Positions 31,505 through 41,394 of a stretch of 64,000 nucleotides of DNA are shown here, in pieces. Below the pieces are notes generated by a model that saw only the letters and a program-made list of their open reading frames with translations, made no database searches and had not been told where the DNA came from. Within the stretch, counting starts at the first letter, position 1. Every line of letters starts with the position of its first letter. The position numbers were made by a program, and so were the translations under genes. The stretch covers positions 1 to 64,000 of the forward strand of contig CASGHK010000050.1 in the NCBI GenBank assembly GCA_949320185.1, given 5' to 3'. The stretch is from an uncultured Methanomicrobiales archaeon. GTDB taxonomy: Archaea > Halobacteriota > Methanomicrobia > Methanomicrobiales > Methanospirillaceae.

Positions 31505-32554
31505 TATTATTGTGATCACCGGACAGGAACGGTCGAGCAGGAGAGAGCGGAAGGGGCGATCGATAGGTCTTGGCTCGGGCGGTTCAAGGGGCTCCCCCCT
31601 TGTCGGATCACACGCCGCCCCCCAATGAATACGGGAAGAACGCACTCATGCTCCTCTTCACGGACGAGTCGCCGTTGACCGATTGGTTCTCACTTTCCGT
31701 CTACATGTTTCGACCGACTCCTTTGATTCTGGAATGGGTCATGGCAACGACCAGCTGCGAACGATATCACGGCACGAAGGTGTGTCGATTGGGCACTGGA
31801 AAACGTCGCAGTTCAGACTGTCACGATGACTTCATGCCTCACCGCCTTTCCGGAGCCAGACCCAGGACCAATAGACCAAGACCAGCGCCGGGCCTCTTTT
31901 CACATACGCAGTTGGAATTGTGCAATGAGGATCAGGATTGAGCGAATACGGGTAGTGCGAGCTCTCACGAGTCTACAGCGGCCTTCCACCGGAGATGGTC
32001 CGCAGCCCTTGTTCGGACCGCCGAAGTGGATGAATTAGCCGAGGGCGATGGCTCGAAGAAGAGGAGGAGATCGGCTCCGAACCTGAGAAACCCGGGGAGA
32101 GGGACGTAGCAACCTTTTCCAGATAGTATGCCGGGGATCGAGTAATACCGGCAGATTTCGCCGAGAATTGGGAAAAGAAAGAGGTTCAGCCGGTTTTTGC
32201 AGAGTAATGATGAAATCGATCGTCTGCTCGGATACCTGGAGAGACTCCAGTGGCAATGTATAGCGTGTATGTTTCCGTCGGATGGTCGCTCGTGGTGATC
32301 GAGAGTGCAATGATGAGAAGAGAGATCACCTCAACTTCCGGGAGGTTTCGCGGGAGATGAGAGACGGAATCTCACGGCGAAGGAGGATAGTCGACATGAC
32401 AATCAATCGAGAATTTGAGTGAGTATGCGTGGGGAACAATCATAGATTAGACCATGACACGATGAAATTGAAGCGCATTCTTGAGATAATGGAGAAGAAA
32501 GTGAGTGGTGAGGTTGCCACTGCACCCAAGAGATAATATGATTCTTACACAATA
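31505..32554. other. 1-kb stretch with no recognisable gene
   Basis: Base composition becomes more AT-rich than the flanking chromosome. Several open frames exist on both strands (for example 31570-31941 and 32035-32310), but none has a ribosome site, known motif or normal composition. The stretch ends at the left target duplication of the IS element. It holds the probable native promoter of the large kinase at its right end. Confidence 0.5.
32532..32539 (+). promoter_or_regulatory. TATA box of the large histidine kinase, displaced by the IS element
   Basis: GATAATAT lies 12 nt before the target duplication. If the IS and one AATA copy are removed, it sits about 30-35 nt before the kinase GTG. 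That is the correct spacing for an archaeal promoter. Confidence 0.5.
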
Positions 32555-33700
32555 GAGAATAGCTACAAACCCCAGCTTACCTTTATCCCCTATTCGATCG
32601 ATCTTTCTCCATGAGCACGTTCGGGACCTTTATTCTTCACCAGGAGTATGAGGCTATCGCCGCCCGGGGCGACCCTCTCAATGAGATAGAAGGTCTGATC
32701 AACTGGGAACTCTTCGGTCCCCGGTTGTCGACGCTGTATAAGAGCGAACGCGATCAGGGCGGTCGTCCGCCCACCGATGTGATCGTACTCATGAAGTTAC
32801 TCGTGCTCCAGCAGTGGTATGGTCTCTCTGATTACGAGCTCGAACGTCAGGCCGGGGACCGTATCTCTTTCCGTCACTTCCTCGGGTTTCCTGCTACGAT
32901 CCCGGATCGTTCAACGATCTGGGTCTTCAAGAATCGTCTCGTCGAAGCCGGCATGACTGACGAGCTCTGGTCCGATCTCCAGCAGCAGATCGATGCTCGC
33001 GGTCTGACGATTCGCCGAGGGGTGATCCAGGATGCAACGTTCATTACCGCCGATCCCGGTCATGCGAAGGCTGATACCCCACGCGGCGATCAGGCACGAA
33101 CCCGGCGAAGCCGGGACGGTACCTGGGCAAAGAAAGGGACGACGAGTCAGTTCGGGTACAAACTCCATACGCTCGTCGACAAGGATTTCCAACTGATCCG
33201 CCGCTTTGAAACCACAACCGCGTCGCTGCATGATAGTCGTATCGACCTCTCACAACCAGGGGAAACGGTCTACCGAGACAAAGGCTATTTCGGCGTCAAA
33301 CCAGCAGCCTCCATGGACAAGACCATGCACCGGGCGGTGAGGAACCATCCGCTCTCCATTAAAGAGAAACGCCGGAATCGATCGATCAGCCGCACACGGG
33401 CCCTTGTCGAGCGACCTTATGCGGTGATCAAACGATTCTTCCGTGCGGGGCATGTGATGGTTACAACCGTGGCTCGGGTACACCTGGCAACCATGTTTGC
33501 CTGCTTCAGTTACAACCTTCTGCAACTCAGAACGATACGCCATACGGCATCGTAAGAGCGATAGCTCTCGCGATCAGATAAGAAATAGACTCTTTTTGGG
33601 GCGGTACGGAGAGAAAACGACCCGGAGTGAACAGGATCCCTCAGCTTGAACGGGAAAGTTGAGAGTTCATTGCTATTCTCAAGAGTTCTTAGCTATCCTC
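32555..33700 (+). mobile_element. IS5-family insertion sequence, 1146 bp
   Basis: The element is bounded by an 11-bp perfect terminal inverted repeat, GAGAATAGCTA at 32555-32565 and TAGCTATTCTC at 33690-33700. It is flanked by a 4-bp direct repeat AATA (32551-32554 and 33701-33704), which I read as the target-site duplication. It contains one intact transposase gene. A second partial copy of the right end, TGCTATTCTC at 33671-33680, lies 20 bp inside. The intact transposase, ends and duplication all suggest recent insertion. Confidence 0.85.
32611..33555 (+). CDS. IS5-family transposase
   Basis: A 314-residue DDE transposase. The N-terminal DUF772-type domain has DPLNEIEGLINWELF, GRPPTDVIVLMKLLVLQQWYG, read as VIVLMKLLVLQQWYG, and SFRHFLGFP with PDRSTIWVFKNRL. 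The DDE catalytic core has the first Asp in VIQDATFI near 138, the second in VYRDKGYFG near 226, and the C-terminal ALVERPYAVIKRFF carrying the Glu. No frameshift, so probably active. ATG 32611 begins 56 bp inside the left end. Confidence 0.92.
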   Translation: MSTFGTFILHQEYEAIAARGDPLNEIEGLINWELFGPRLSTLYKSERDQGGRPPTDVIVLMKLLVLQQWYGLSDYELERQAGDRISFRHFLGFPATIPDRSTIWVFKNRLVEAGMTDELWSDLQQQIDARGLTIRRGVIQDATFITADPGHAKADTPRGDQARTRRSRDGTWAKKGTTSQFGYKLHTLVDKDFQLIRRFETTTASLHDSRIDLSQPGETVYRDKGYFGVKPAASMDKTMHRAVRNHPLSIKEKRRNRSISRTRALVERPYAVIKRFFRAGHVMVTTVARVHLATMFACFSYNLLQLRTIRHTAS

Positions 33701-33719
33701 AATAGCGAAGTGAGACCAC

Positions 33720-36700
33720 GTGAATACAAAAGATCGTATTCTGTACGTCGATGATGAATCGACTCTCCTTGAGCTCGGAAAGTTGTTTCTTGAGCAGAGC
33801 GGGGACGTCAGCGTTGATACGATCTCTTCTCCCATGGAAGCACTCACCCTGCTGAAATCGAAGACCTTTGATCTGGTCATCTCGGATTACCAGATGCCAG
33901 ATATGGACGGGATCGCGTTTTTAAAAGCGGTCCGAGAGCGGTTTGGCGACCTCCCGTTTATTCTCTTTACCGGAAGAGGACGCGAGGAAGTTGTCATAGA
34001 AGCGATCAACAATGGGGCCGATTTTTACCTCCAGAAAGGTGGCGATGCCAAAGCACAGTTTGCGGAGCTGGCACATCAGATCCGACAGGCGATACGGCGG
34101 CGGCAGACTGAGCAGGATCTGCGAAGAAGCGAGTCCAGGCTTCGTTCCTTCGTTGAAACGACCAGGGAATCGGTCGCCATCGTTGATGAAGAAGGAAGAG
34201 TGCTCGAGTGGAATTCAGGAGCTGAACGGATCACCGGAGTCGGTAAAAACGAAGCTCTTGGGAGTTACATATGGGACCTCACCTTCCGGATGCTGCCTGC
34301 AGAAAACCGCACGGAAGAACACCGGGTACTCATTGAGCAGAGGATCCGTACTTCCCTCAAGACGGGGGTTCCGGTCTTCGAGGAGCCCCAGGTTATTGAA
34401 TCGGAGGGTCCTGATGGCAACCGGATCTACACGCGGCAGACCGTCTTTCCGATCAAGACGGAAAATGGATTCGGGATTGGTTCGATTGCACAGGACATCA
34501 CGAGAGAAATTCTGGCAGAACAGGCGATGCGAGAGAGCGAGAAGAAGTATCACGATCTTGCCGAACTCCTCCCGCAGGCCGTCTTCGAAACGGATAGAGA
34601 TGGCATCCTGACGTACACAAACCGGATTGCATTCCAGTACTTCGGGTATACTGAAGATGAGTTCAGGCAGGGTGTCAACGTCATGCAGATGCTTGTTCCC
34701 GGGGATGTGGAGCGGGCCACGGCTGTATTCCGTGCCCTGATTGACGGGAAGAGAATGATGGACGGGCCATCGAATGAATATACGGCCCTGCGCAAAGATT
34801 ACAGCACATTTCCGATCTCTATCTACTCGACACCGATTCACGTGAATGGCAGCATCACCGGGGTTCGGGGCGTCATAGTTGACATCACCGACCGGAAGAG
34901 AGCCGAAGAAGCCCTTCGGGAAAGTGAGGAGCGCTTCCGCGGGATGACCGAGCGATCATCCGATCTGATCCTTATCCTCAACAACGAGATGATCCCGACC
35001 TATGTATCCCCCTCTGTATGGTCAATGCTCGGGTTTGCTCCGGAAGAACTGGTTGGAAAAACGCCTGAATTTGCCATGGCAACGATCTTTTCAGAGACCG
35101 GCCCTGAGCTGAGAGATGCGGTTCAGGCAACGATGGGCGGCCTCACGGTTGAAGATGTTGAACTGCGGCTCAGCAGGAAGGATACAACACCGGTGATGGT
35201 CAGCCTGTTCGCGGTGCCGGTCATGCGGGACGGTTTGCTCGATGGGGTCCAGGTATCCATGCGGGACATCACCGAACGCACGGTCACTCAGTCTGCCATG
35301 CAGGCGGTGATCGAAAGCACGGTTGGAACAATCGGGCTCAATTCCCTCGAGAAAATTGTCGAGACGGTCGGTTCCTGGCTGGGTGCCGATTGCGTCATGA
35401 TCGGAGAGATTCAGCCCGACCATGATACGGTGAAGGTCCTTTCCATGATCCTTGATGGGAAACGGGTCAACGATTTCATCTACCATCTCAAAGGAACCCC
35501 GTGCGAGAACGTCACGGAGAAAGGATTCTGCTATTACCCGAGCGATTCCGTTCACCTCTTCCCGGATGCCAAGGACATTATTGACCTGAATATCCAGGGT
35601 TATATCGGCACAGCACTGCGGGACTCCCAGGGGAGGGTATCCGGGATCATCTGTGCTCTTTCCCGTACGCCAATGCAGTTATCCCCGTCAGTACAGAAAA
35701 CAATGGGCATTATCGCCGTGAAAGCGGGAGCAGAGATCGAGCGTGTCCGGATGGAGCGTGAACTCCAGGATAGCCAGCAGATGGTCGCAAAGGCAATGGA
35801 CCTGGCAAACCTGGTGAACTGGGAGCTGGATCTGAGGACCGGGCATCTCATACTCAATGACCGTTTCTATGCCCTCTGCGGCACGTCAGCAGAGCGAGAG
35901 GGGGGGTACATGATGACCCCCGAAAGATATATCCGGGAGTTTGTTCACCCGGAGGACCATGACGCCGTTGCTGCGGCATTTATGGGCCCCCCTCCATCAT
36001 CGAATACCGATTCAGAGCACCAGATGGAGCACCGTATCATCCGTCGGGATGGAGAGATTCGCACTCTTCTTGTTCGGGCCGGAGTATCAGACGGAAACGG
36101 GGGGGAGGATATCATTGTCCATGGTGCGAACCAGGATATCACCGATCGCAAACGGGCGGAAGCGGAGCTGCAGAAGAGCCAGTATCTCCTCGCGGAAGCG
36201 GCGGAAATGGCGCATATGGCCTACTGGGAGTATGATGCTTTGGCTGGGATCTTCACCTTCAACGACCGGTTCTATGCCCTGTACGGTACCACTGCCGAGC
36301 GGGAAGGGGGATACCGGATGCCGGGTGATGTGTATGTGCGGGAATTTCTACATCCGGAGGACCAGCAGATCGTTGGCGAGGAGATTGAAAAAGCGCTCTC
36401 CTCCCCCGATTCCGGGTATTTCTCGCTCCGGGAACACCGTATCATCCGCAGAGACGGAGAAGTCCGCTGGATTACCGTACGGATCAGGGTGAACAAGGAT
36501 GCAGAGGGCCGGATCATCAGAACTCACGGTGCGAACCAGGATATCACCGACCGGAAGAAGATGGAAACGGCAATCAAGAAGGCAAACAAAAAGCTCAACC
36601 TGCTATCCGGCATCACCCGACATGATATCAACAACCAGCTGCTGGCACTGAACGGGTACGTCTCATTGTTAGAGCAGGCACTCCCCGATACTTCGTATAA

Positions 36701-37250
36701 ACCCCATCTCTCCGGTATTACGGAGGCATGCAATAATATCGTTGATATGATTCAATTCACCAGTGAATATGGGAAGATAGGTCAAGGAGCCCCGGTCTGG
36801 CAGGACCTGGCGACCGTGATCGCCGCAGCAGGAAAAGGGAGCATCTCCGGACAGTACACCCTGAATTACGACCTTCCTCCCGCGACTGAAGTATTCGCCG
36901 ATCCGATGTTTGAAAAGGTATTTTTCAATCTCCTTGACAACGCGGTCCGGCATGGGGAGCGGGTGAATCAGATCCATGTTTCGTCCCGGCCAGTGAGGGG
37001 AAACCTGGTCATTGTCTGGGAGGATAACGGAGTCGGCATCGCTCCTGTTGACAAGGAGAGGATCTTCGAGCGAGGTTTCGGGAAGAACACGGGCCTCGGC
37101 CTCTTCCTCGTCCGGGAGATCCTTTCCCTGACCGGGATCTCGATCGTGGAGGCCGGTGAAGAGGGCAGGGGTGCACGGTTCGAGATGACGGTGCCTCATG
37201 GAGCTCACCGGATCAGGCATTCATCGCCGCACGAATGGTTGGATAATTGA
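33720..37250 (+). CDS. multi-sensor hybrid histidine kinase (REC, PAS, GAF, HATPase)
   Basis: A 1176-residue soluble signalling protein. The receiver domain covers residues 5-122, with phosphoacceptor Asp56 in LVISDYQMPDMDG. Three PAS domains follow (about 140-265, 275-395, 400-520; marked by VRGVIVDITDRKRAEEAL-type linkers), then a GAF-like domain (about 530-680), two PAS domains with PAC ends (690-825, 830-960; repeated GANQDITDRK), a dimerisation segment with phospho-His in SGITRHDINNQL near 965, and HATPase_c (LLDNAVRHGERV, EDNGVGIAP, GLGLFLVREIL). No membrane segment, so it senses cytoplasmic signals. GTG 33720 is preceded by AAGTGAG. The IS element ends just upstream. Confidence 0.9.
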   Translation: MNTKDRILYVDDESTLLELGKLFLEQSGDVSVDTISSPMEALTLLKSKTFDLVISDYQMPDMDGIAFLKAVRERFGDLPFILFTGRGREEVVIEAINNGADFYLQKGGDAKAQFAELAHQIRQAIRRRQTEQDLRRSESRLRSFVETTRESVAIVDEEGRVLEWNSGAERITGVGKNEALGSYIWDLTFRMLPAENRTEEHRVLIEQRIRTSLKTGVPVFEEPQVIESEGPDGNRIYTRQTVFPIKTENGFGIGSIAQDITREILAEQAMRESEKKYHDLAELLPQAVFETDRDGILTYTNRIAFQYFGYTEDEFRQGVNVMQMLVPGDVERATAVFRALIDGKRMMDGPSNEYTALRKDYSTFPISIYSTPIHVNGSITGVRGVIVDITDRKRAEEALRESEERFRGMTERSSDLILILNNEMIPTYVSPSVWSMLGFAPEELVGKTPEFAMATIFSETGPELRDAVQATMGGLTVEDVELRLSRKDTTPVMVSLFAVPVMRDGLLDGVQVSMRDITERTVTQSAMQAVIESTVGTIGLNSLEKIVETVGSWLGADCVMIGEIQPDHDTVKVLSMILDGKRVNDFIYHLKGTPCENVTEKGFCYYPSDSVHLFPDAKDIIDLNIQGYIGTALRDSQGRVSGIICALSRTPMQLSPSVQKTMGIIAVKAGAEIERVRMERELQDSQQMVAKAMDLANLVNWELDLRTGHLILNDRFYALCGTSAEREGGYMMTPERYIREFVHPEDHDAVAAAFMGPPPSSNTDSEHQMEHRIIRRDGEIRTLLVRAGVSDGNGGEDIIVHGANQDITDRKRAEAELQKSQYLLAEAAEMAHMAYWEYDALAGIFTFNDRFYALYGTTAEREGGYRMPGDVYVREFLHPEDQQIVGEEIEKALSSPDSGYFSLREHRIIRRDGEVRWITVRIRVNKDAEGRIIRTHGANQDITDRKKMETAIKKANKKLNLLSGITRHDINNQLLALNGYVSLLEQALPDTSYKPHLSGITEACNNIVDMIQFTSEYGKIGQGAPVWQDLATVIAAAGKGSISGQYTLNYDLPPATEVFADPMFEKVFFNLLDNAVRHGERVNQIHVSSRPVRGNLVIVWEDNGVGIAPVDKERIFERGFGKNTGLGLFLVREILSLTGISIVEAGEEGRGARFEMTVPHGAHRIRHSSPHEWLDN

Positions 37251-37642
37251 CCATACACCCGGCATTTTCCACCATTCCCATCAGGGTATCCCCCTGTTGT
37301 CTTCCCACCATCACCTCATATTTTCAAGGGGCGTCGAAGAGTCACGGGAGAGAACGATCGATAAATCGAATCCTAACCCACCATGGTAACCGTCCGGGAA
37401 GATACTCGGATGACATCAGGGTAACCCAGCGCCGATGCCCCCACCGGCCCCGTCGCGGGGCCCGACCAGATCACGGTCCAGAATTGGGTGTGCTTAACTG
37501 CTTACGTTCTCTCAAATCGGCGCCCGATTGCGGATACCAGCCAACAAGGACAGCAGGACGATAGGTCAGCCCTCTATGGCGATATCCCCACCGTTCTCGG
37601 CGGTCGCATAATATATAAGTCGCCGTTTCGCGAGGTACTGTG
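37251..37642 (+). promoter_or_regulatory. intergenic region with promoter of the S9 peptidase
   Basis: No gene is seen. ATATATAA at 37611-37618 is a clear TATA box in GC-rich DNA, 25-32 nt before the ATG at 37643. GAGGT lies 6 nt before that ATG. The rest of the spacer shows no structure I can support. Confidence 0.5.
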
Positions 37643-39754
37643 ATGGGGCATCGCAGGATCGAACGAGCCGCGCGCCTCTTTCTGGGGGTATCAAGCATCG
37701 CCTTCTTCATGACCGTCCCGGTCGTCGCGCAGGAGCCATCGCATCCGTTCACCGTGGAAGACCTGGTATCTCTCGAGAGGATCGGCGCGCCGTCTGCGTC
37801 TCCGGATGGGGCCTGGATAGCCTTCTCCCTGCGGAGCACCGACCTGGCCGAGAACCGGGGACGCACCAACCTCTGGATCGTCAAGCCCGACGGGTCCGAT
37901 CTCCGCCGGCTGACATCCCAGCCGGGAGACGACGCCGACCCGTGCTGGTCGCCGGACGGTTCGACCGTCTACTACCTCTCCACCCGGTCGGGCAGTTCAC
38001 AGGTGTGGATGGTCCCGCTCTCCGGGGGAGACCCCAGCCAGGTCACGGACCTCCCGCTCGACCTCGCGAACCTGAAGATCTCCTCCGACGGGAAGAGACT
38101 CGCATTTACCATGGCAGTGTTTCCCCGGGCCGGCTACCCCGAGACGGCTGCGCGTCTGACCGCGATCGGCGAACAGAACGCGTCCGGCCGGATATACGAC
38201 TCGCTCCCGATCCGCCACTGGGATGCGTTTGATGATGGGCGAAAAAACCACATCTTCGTCATGGACCTCTCGACCACAACACCGGTCGATGTCATGTTCG
38301 CGATGGACGCCGATTGCCCGTCGAAACCGTTCGGCGGTCGAGAGGAGTACACGTTCACTCCGGACAGTACCGGGATCGTCTTCTCCGCCGCCGATACCGG
38401 CAGGGAAAAGATGTGGAGCACTGAGCACAGCCTCTATCATGCCGCGTTCTTTCCGTCCGACCACCCGGTCAACCTCACCCCGGCAAACCGGGCCTGGGCG
38501 ACGTGCCCGGCCTTCTCACCGGACGGCCGAACGCTCGCCTACCTGGCCATGACTCGTCCAGGGTACGAGTCCGACCGGAACCGGATCATGCTCCGCTCGT
38601 GGCCCGATGGCGAGGACCGGGAGGTGGCGCCGTCCTGGGACCGGTCGCCGTCCGCCCTCGCCTGGTCGGAGGACGGAACGACGCTCTACGCGATCGCCAT
38701 GGACCGTGGGAACAACGCTCTCTTTGCGATCGATCCAACCACGGGAGCGGTCAGGTCCCTGGTGGAGAGAGGGTACGTGTCGTCTTTTGATACCGTCGGG
38801 ACCAGCCTCGTGTTTGGTTTGGCCAACCATACCTCGCCCACCGATCTCTACACGGTCCGGCCCGATGGAACCGACGCGACGCGGATCACGCAGGTGAACC
38901 GGGACCGGCTGGCCAGGGTCCGGATGGGGGAGTCGGAACAGTTCTCGTTCGCGGGCTGGAACAACGAGACCGTGCATGGGTTCGTGGTCAGACCCGTGGA
39001 CTTCGACCCGACGAAGCGATATCCGGTCGCGCTCCTGATCCACGGTGGCCCCCAGGGCTCGTTCTCGGACGAGTTCAGTTACCGCTGGAACCCCCAGGTG
39101 TTTGCCGGGCGAGGCTATGCCGTGGTCATGATAGATTTCCACGGGTCGGTCGGCTACGGGCAGGCGTTCACCGATTCGATACGAGACGACTGGGGAGGGA
39201 AGCCACTCGAGGACCTCAAGACAGGGCTGAATGCCACGCTCGAACACTATCCCTGGATGGACGGGGAGCGGGTCTCGGCACTGGGAGCCTCATACGGGGG
39301 CTTCATGATCACCTGGATCGCCGGCGCCTGGCCCGAGCGTTTCCGGTGCCTGGTGACGCACGATGGTCTATTCGATCCGCGGAGCGCCTACTACACCACG
39401 GACGAACTCTGGTTCGACGAATGGGATCGGAACGGCACGCCGTGGGAGAACCCCGAAGCCTACGCCCGGCACAGCCCGGTCGAGCACGTCGCCGACTGGA
39501 AGACCCCGATGCTGGTGGTCCAGGGCGGGAAGGATTACCGGGTCCCAGAGACCGAAGGCTTCGCCATCTTCACCGCCCTCCAGCGGAGAAACATACCGAG
39601 CAGACTCCTCTACTTCCCCGACGAGAACCACTGGGTGCAAAAACCCGCAAACAGCATTCTCTGGCACCATACGGTCTTAGACTGGCTGGACCAGTGGAAC
39701 GGGAGCACCGCGAGATCGCCACCGTTGGAGCATCCAGGTCAGGGCGATCGATAG
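37643..39754 (+). CDS. secreted S9 family prolyl oligopeptidase (dipeptidyl-peptidase-like)
   Basis: A 703-residue serine peptidase. The N-terminus is a signal peptide (LFLGVSSIAFFMTVPVVAQ), so it acts outside the membrane. Residues about 40-420 form a beta-propeller with WD40-like PD40 motifs (SASPDGAWIAFS, CWSPDGSTVYYLS, AFSPDGRTLAYLA). The C-terminal alpha/beta-hydrolase has the oxyanion region LLIHGGPQGSF, nucleophile Ser in LGASYGGFM, Asp in VVQGGKDYRVP and His in DENHWVQKP. It likely degrades peptides. ATG 37643 is chosen over GTG 37640 by ribosome-site spacing. The VVAQ signal cleavage and domain style look bacterial, suggesting transfer. Confidence 0.93.
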   Translation: MGHRRIERAARLFLGVSSIAFFMTVPVVAQEPSHPFTVEDLVSLERIGAPSASPDGAWIAFSLRSTDLAENRGRTNLWIVKPDGSDLRRLTSQPGDDADPCWSPDGSTVYYLSTRSGSSQVWMVPLSGGDPSQVTDLPLDLANLKISSDGKRLAFTMAVFPRAGYPETAARLTAIGEQNASGRIYDSLPIRHWDAFDDGRKNHIFVMDLSTTTPVDVMFAMDADCPSKPFGGREEYTFTPDSTGIVFSAADTGREKMWSTEHSLYHAAFFPSDHPVNLTPANRAWATCPAFSPDGRTLAYLAMTRPGYESDRNRIMLRSWPDGEDREVAPSWDRSPSALAWSEDGTTLYAIAMDRGNNALFAIDPTTGAVRSLVERGYVSSFDTVGTSLVFGLANHTSPTDLYTVRPDGTDATRITQVNRDRLARVRMGESEQFSFAGWNNETVHGFVVRPVDFDPTKRYPVALLIHGGPQGSFSDEFSYRWNPQVFAGRGYAVVMIDFHGSVGYGQAFTDSIRDDWGGKPLEDLKTGLNATLEHYPWMDGERVSALGASYGGFMITWIAGAWPERFRCLVTHDGLFDPRSAYYTTDELWFDEWDRNGTPWENPEAYARHSPVEHVADWKTPMLVVQGGKDYRVPETEGFAIFTALQRRNIPSRLLYFPDENHWVQKPANSILWHHTVLDWLDQWNGSTARSPPLEHPGQGDR

Positions 39755-39861
39755 CCGGAGACGAGGGGATCGACCTCAAGGATAAAAAGGCGGGCCGGCA
39801 AACAGGAGAGATATGAGGGGACCAGCCATTCCATCCCCCGCACCCGTCCCGGAGCACCGCC

Positions 39862-40497
39862 ATGGACAGTGACCGGATCGCCCGCGAATGCTCGAACCTC
39901 GGCTCGAAGACGACCCGGGTGGCGCTCGGCGAGGCGATCGCGGCACTCGTTATCGCGTACTCGCCCCGCGACCTTGAACAGATGCGGCGCACCTTCGCCC
40001 TCTCGATCCGGGACTTCACCCCCGAGTACCGGAAGCGACTGGAGGAGCCGATCACCGGGCACCTCCACGGCACCTACCAGGCCGTCCGGCGCATGCACGA
40101 GCTCCGGACGTTCACCAACCTGCGGGAACCCCTGGCGCCCGGTGCGGCCTCGTACTGGGCGATGGTGGCGACGCAGTGCTCCGCCGGGGAGACAGAGCAG
40201 GTCCGGCTCCGGTTCCTGAAGTTCCTCCTCTCGGGGTTCTGCATGTTCGTCCAGGAACTTCCCGGTCATCCGGTTGGCATGCCGTTTCCGGGCGGGGACC
40301 GGGTAACGCTCGTGGAGGGGGTCTACTACTGTCCGGTCAGGGATAAGGCCAGCGACGTCGATTCAGCGCTCTGCCCGTTCTGCCCGGCCCTGCAGACCCC
40401 GGAGATCGGGTACCTCAAGCCGCCTGTGAACGGAAGCGAGTACCGAAAGCAGGAGTTCATCCAGAACACGTACGAGCATCACCACTTCAACGGTTGA
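39862..40497 (+). CDS. DUF2115 (UPF0305) protein
   Basis: A 211-residue cytoplasmic protein of a family found mainly in methanogens, function unknown. The conserved block lies in the second half: MFVQELPGHPVGMPFPGG near 128, YYCPVRDK near 155, and ALCPFCPALQTPEIGYL near 170, with three conserved Cys that may bind a metal. The N-terminal half is helical. It ends in YEHHHFNG. ATG 39862 is the natural start. A T-run terminator follows 13 nt after the stop. Confidence 0.88.
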   Translation: MDSDRIARECSNLGSKTTRVALGEAIAALVIAYSPRDLEQMRRTFALSIRDFTPEYRKRLEEPITGHLHGTYQAVRRMHELRTFTNLREPLAPGAASYWAMVATQCSAGETEQVRLRFLKFLLSGFCMFVQELPGHPVGMPFPGGDRVTLVEGVYYCPVRDKASDVDSALCPFCPALQTPEIGYLKPPVNGSEYRKQEFIQNTYEHHHFNG

Positions 40498-40510
40498 ACC
40501 GGCCCGTCCA

Positions 40511-40516
40511 TTTTTT
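40511..40516 (+). terminator. T-run terminator of the DUF2115 gene
   Basis: Six T directly after a GC-rich stretch, 13 nt past the stop codon. Confidence 0.45.
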
Positions 40517-40608
40517 CCAGCTCCCGGTCTCACACCGTCGCATCTCCCGGGTCGCCGTCCGGAACCGGTCTCGGCCACGTGAACGTGGAGGGGGAGAGCG
40601 ATCCTCAG

Positions 40609-40614
40609 AAAAAA
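40609..40614 (-). terminator. T-run terminator of the lipoprotein gene
   Basis: Six T on the minus strand, 11 nt after the stop of the 40626-41081 gene. It pairs with the opposite-strand terminator to close the convergent gap. Confidence 0.45.
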
Positions 40615-40625
40615 GGGTGGGCCGG

Positions 40626-41081
40626 TTACACCCGGGTGCCGTTCCAGACGTACGTGGAGCTGGCCAGTTCCTGGGGAGTGAAGGCCCACTTCCCCGTGAA
40701 CGATCTCATGTCCAGGGAGAGCGTGAACGCGTACGACCCCGTGAACTCTTCTGTCCCGTTGAACTCGGTCCAGGTCCCGGTCAGCGTGGTGCCGGTGACG
40801 TTGCCGGAGATCGTGGAGTTGGATCCCTCGAATGTCCCGCTCACGGATGAGCCGGTCTGCTGAAGGTTCATGAGTATTGAGAGGTTCTCAGTCTCCTCAA
40901 CCCAGGTCGTGTTCCAGGTCCCGTTCCAGGCCGCCGAGTCAGCACCCGTGGTTGGTGCGGTCGTGGCGGCAGGGGTCGTGTTCGTCGTGGTGTTGGTCGC
41001 GGGCGTGCCGGTGCAGCCGGCACAGATCATCAGGGCGCAGACGAGGCCGGCCATGATGAAAACAATGGTAGTGTTCTTCAT
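40626..41081 (-). CDS. secreted Thr-rich lipoprotein
   Basis: A 151-residue surface protein. The signal sequence ends in a lipobox, LMICAGC, so Cys23 is probably the lipid anchor. A Thr/Asn/Pro/Ala linker follows (TNTTTNTTPAATTAPTT), then a beta-rich domain (LSILMNLQQTGSSVSGTFEG, TISGNVTGTTLTGTWTEFNG). Many N-x-S/T sequons (at least eight) make it a candidate N-glycoprotein, a possible target of the glycan made by the 7.7-14.4 kb operon. The repeating G-T-F/W-x-G strands resemble a small lipocalin-like or bacterial beta-barrel domain of unknown role. ATG 41081. Confidence 0.8.
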   Translation of the reverse strand: MKNTTIVFIMAGLVCALMICAGCTGTPATNTTTNTTPAATTAPTTGADSAAWNGTWNTTWVEETENLSILMNLQQTGSSVSGTFEGSNSTISGNVTGTTLTGTWTEFNGTEEFTGSYAFTLSLDMRSFTGKWAFTPQELASSTYVWNGTRV

Positions 41082-41394
41082 GAAATGAACTCCGAGAAAA
41101 AAATTTCCAGGTACTCCTTTCGTGAGTGATACCTTAAACCACCCTTGAAACAGATCGGTTCGCCCCTGTCGGAATGCGCTGCAGGTGCAGGGGGGCTGTC
41201 CCGCCCGCTCATCGCCTCCGACCGTGACACGCCGGTATTGCGGGGGACCGGTGACCGGACAGCACCGGGCGGATGTTCATCTATAACTATCGGAACATCA
41301 ATCTCTCTCTTCACCTGATCGATCCCCCCGTGAATCGAGAACGAAGGTTGTTCCGGGCGATCACCAGAGACCACAGGTGAGGTGGAAACGGTAC

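Noticed and set aside
31570-31941. 123-codon plus-strand open frame in the empty region
   Set aside because: No ribosome site or family resemblance, and the beginning is antisense to hicB leader sequence.
33671-33680. Inner TGCTATTCTC as the true right end of the IS
   Set aside because: It matches the left end less well than TAGCTATTCTC at 33690-33700 and lacks a flanking AATA duplication.
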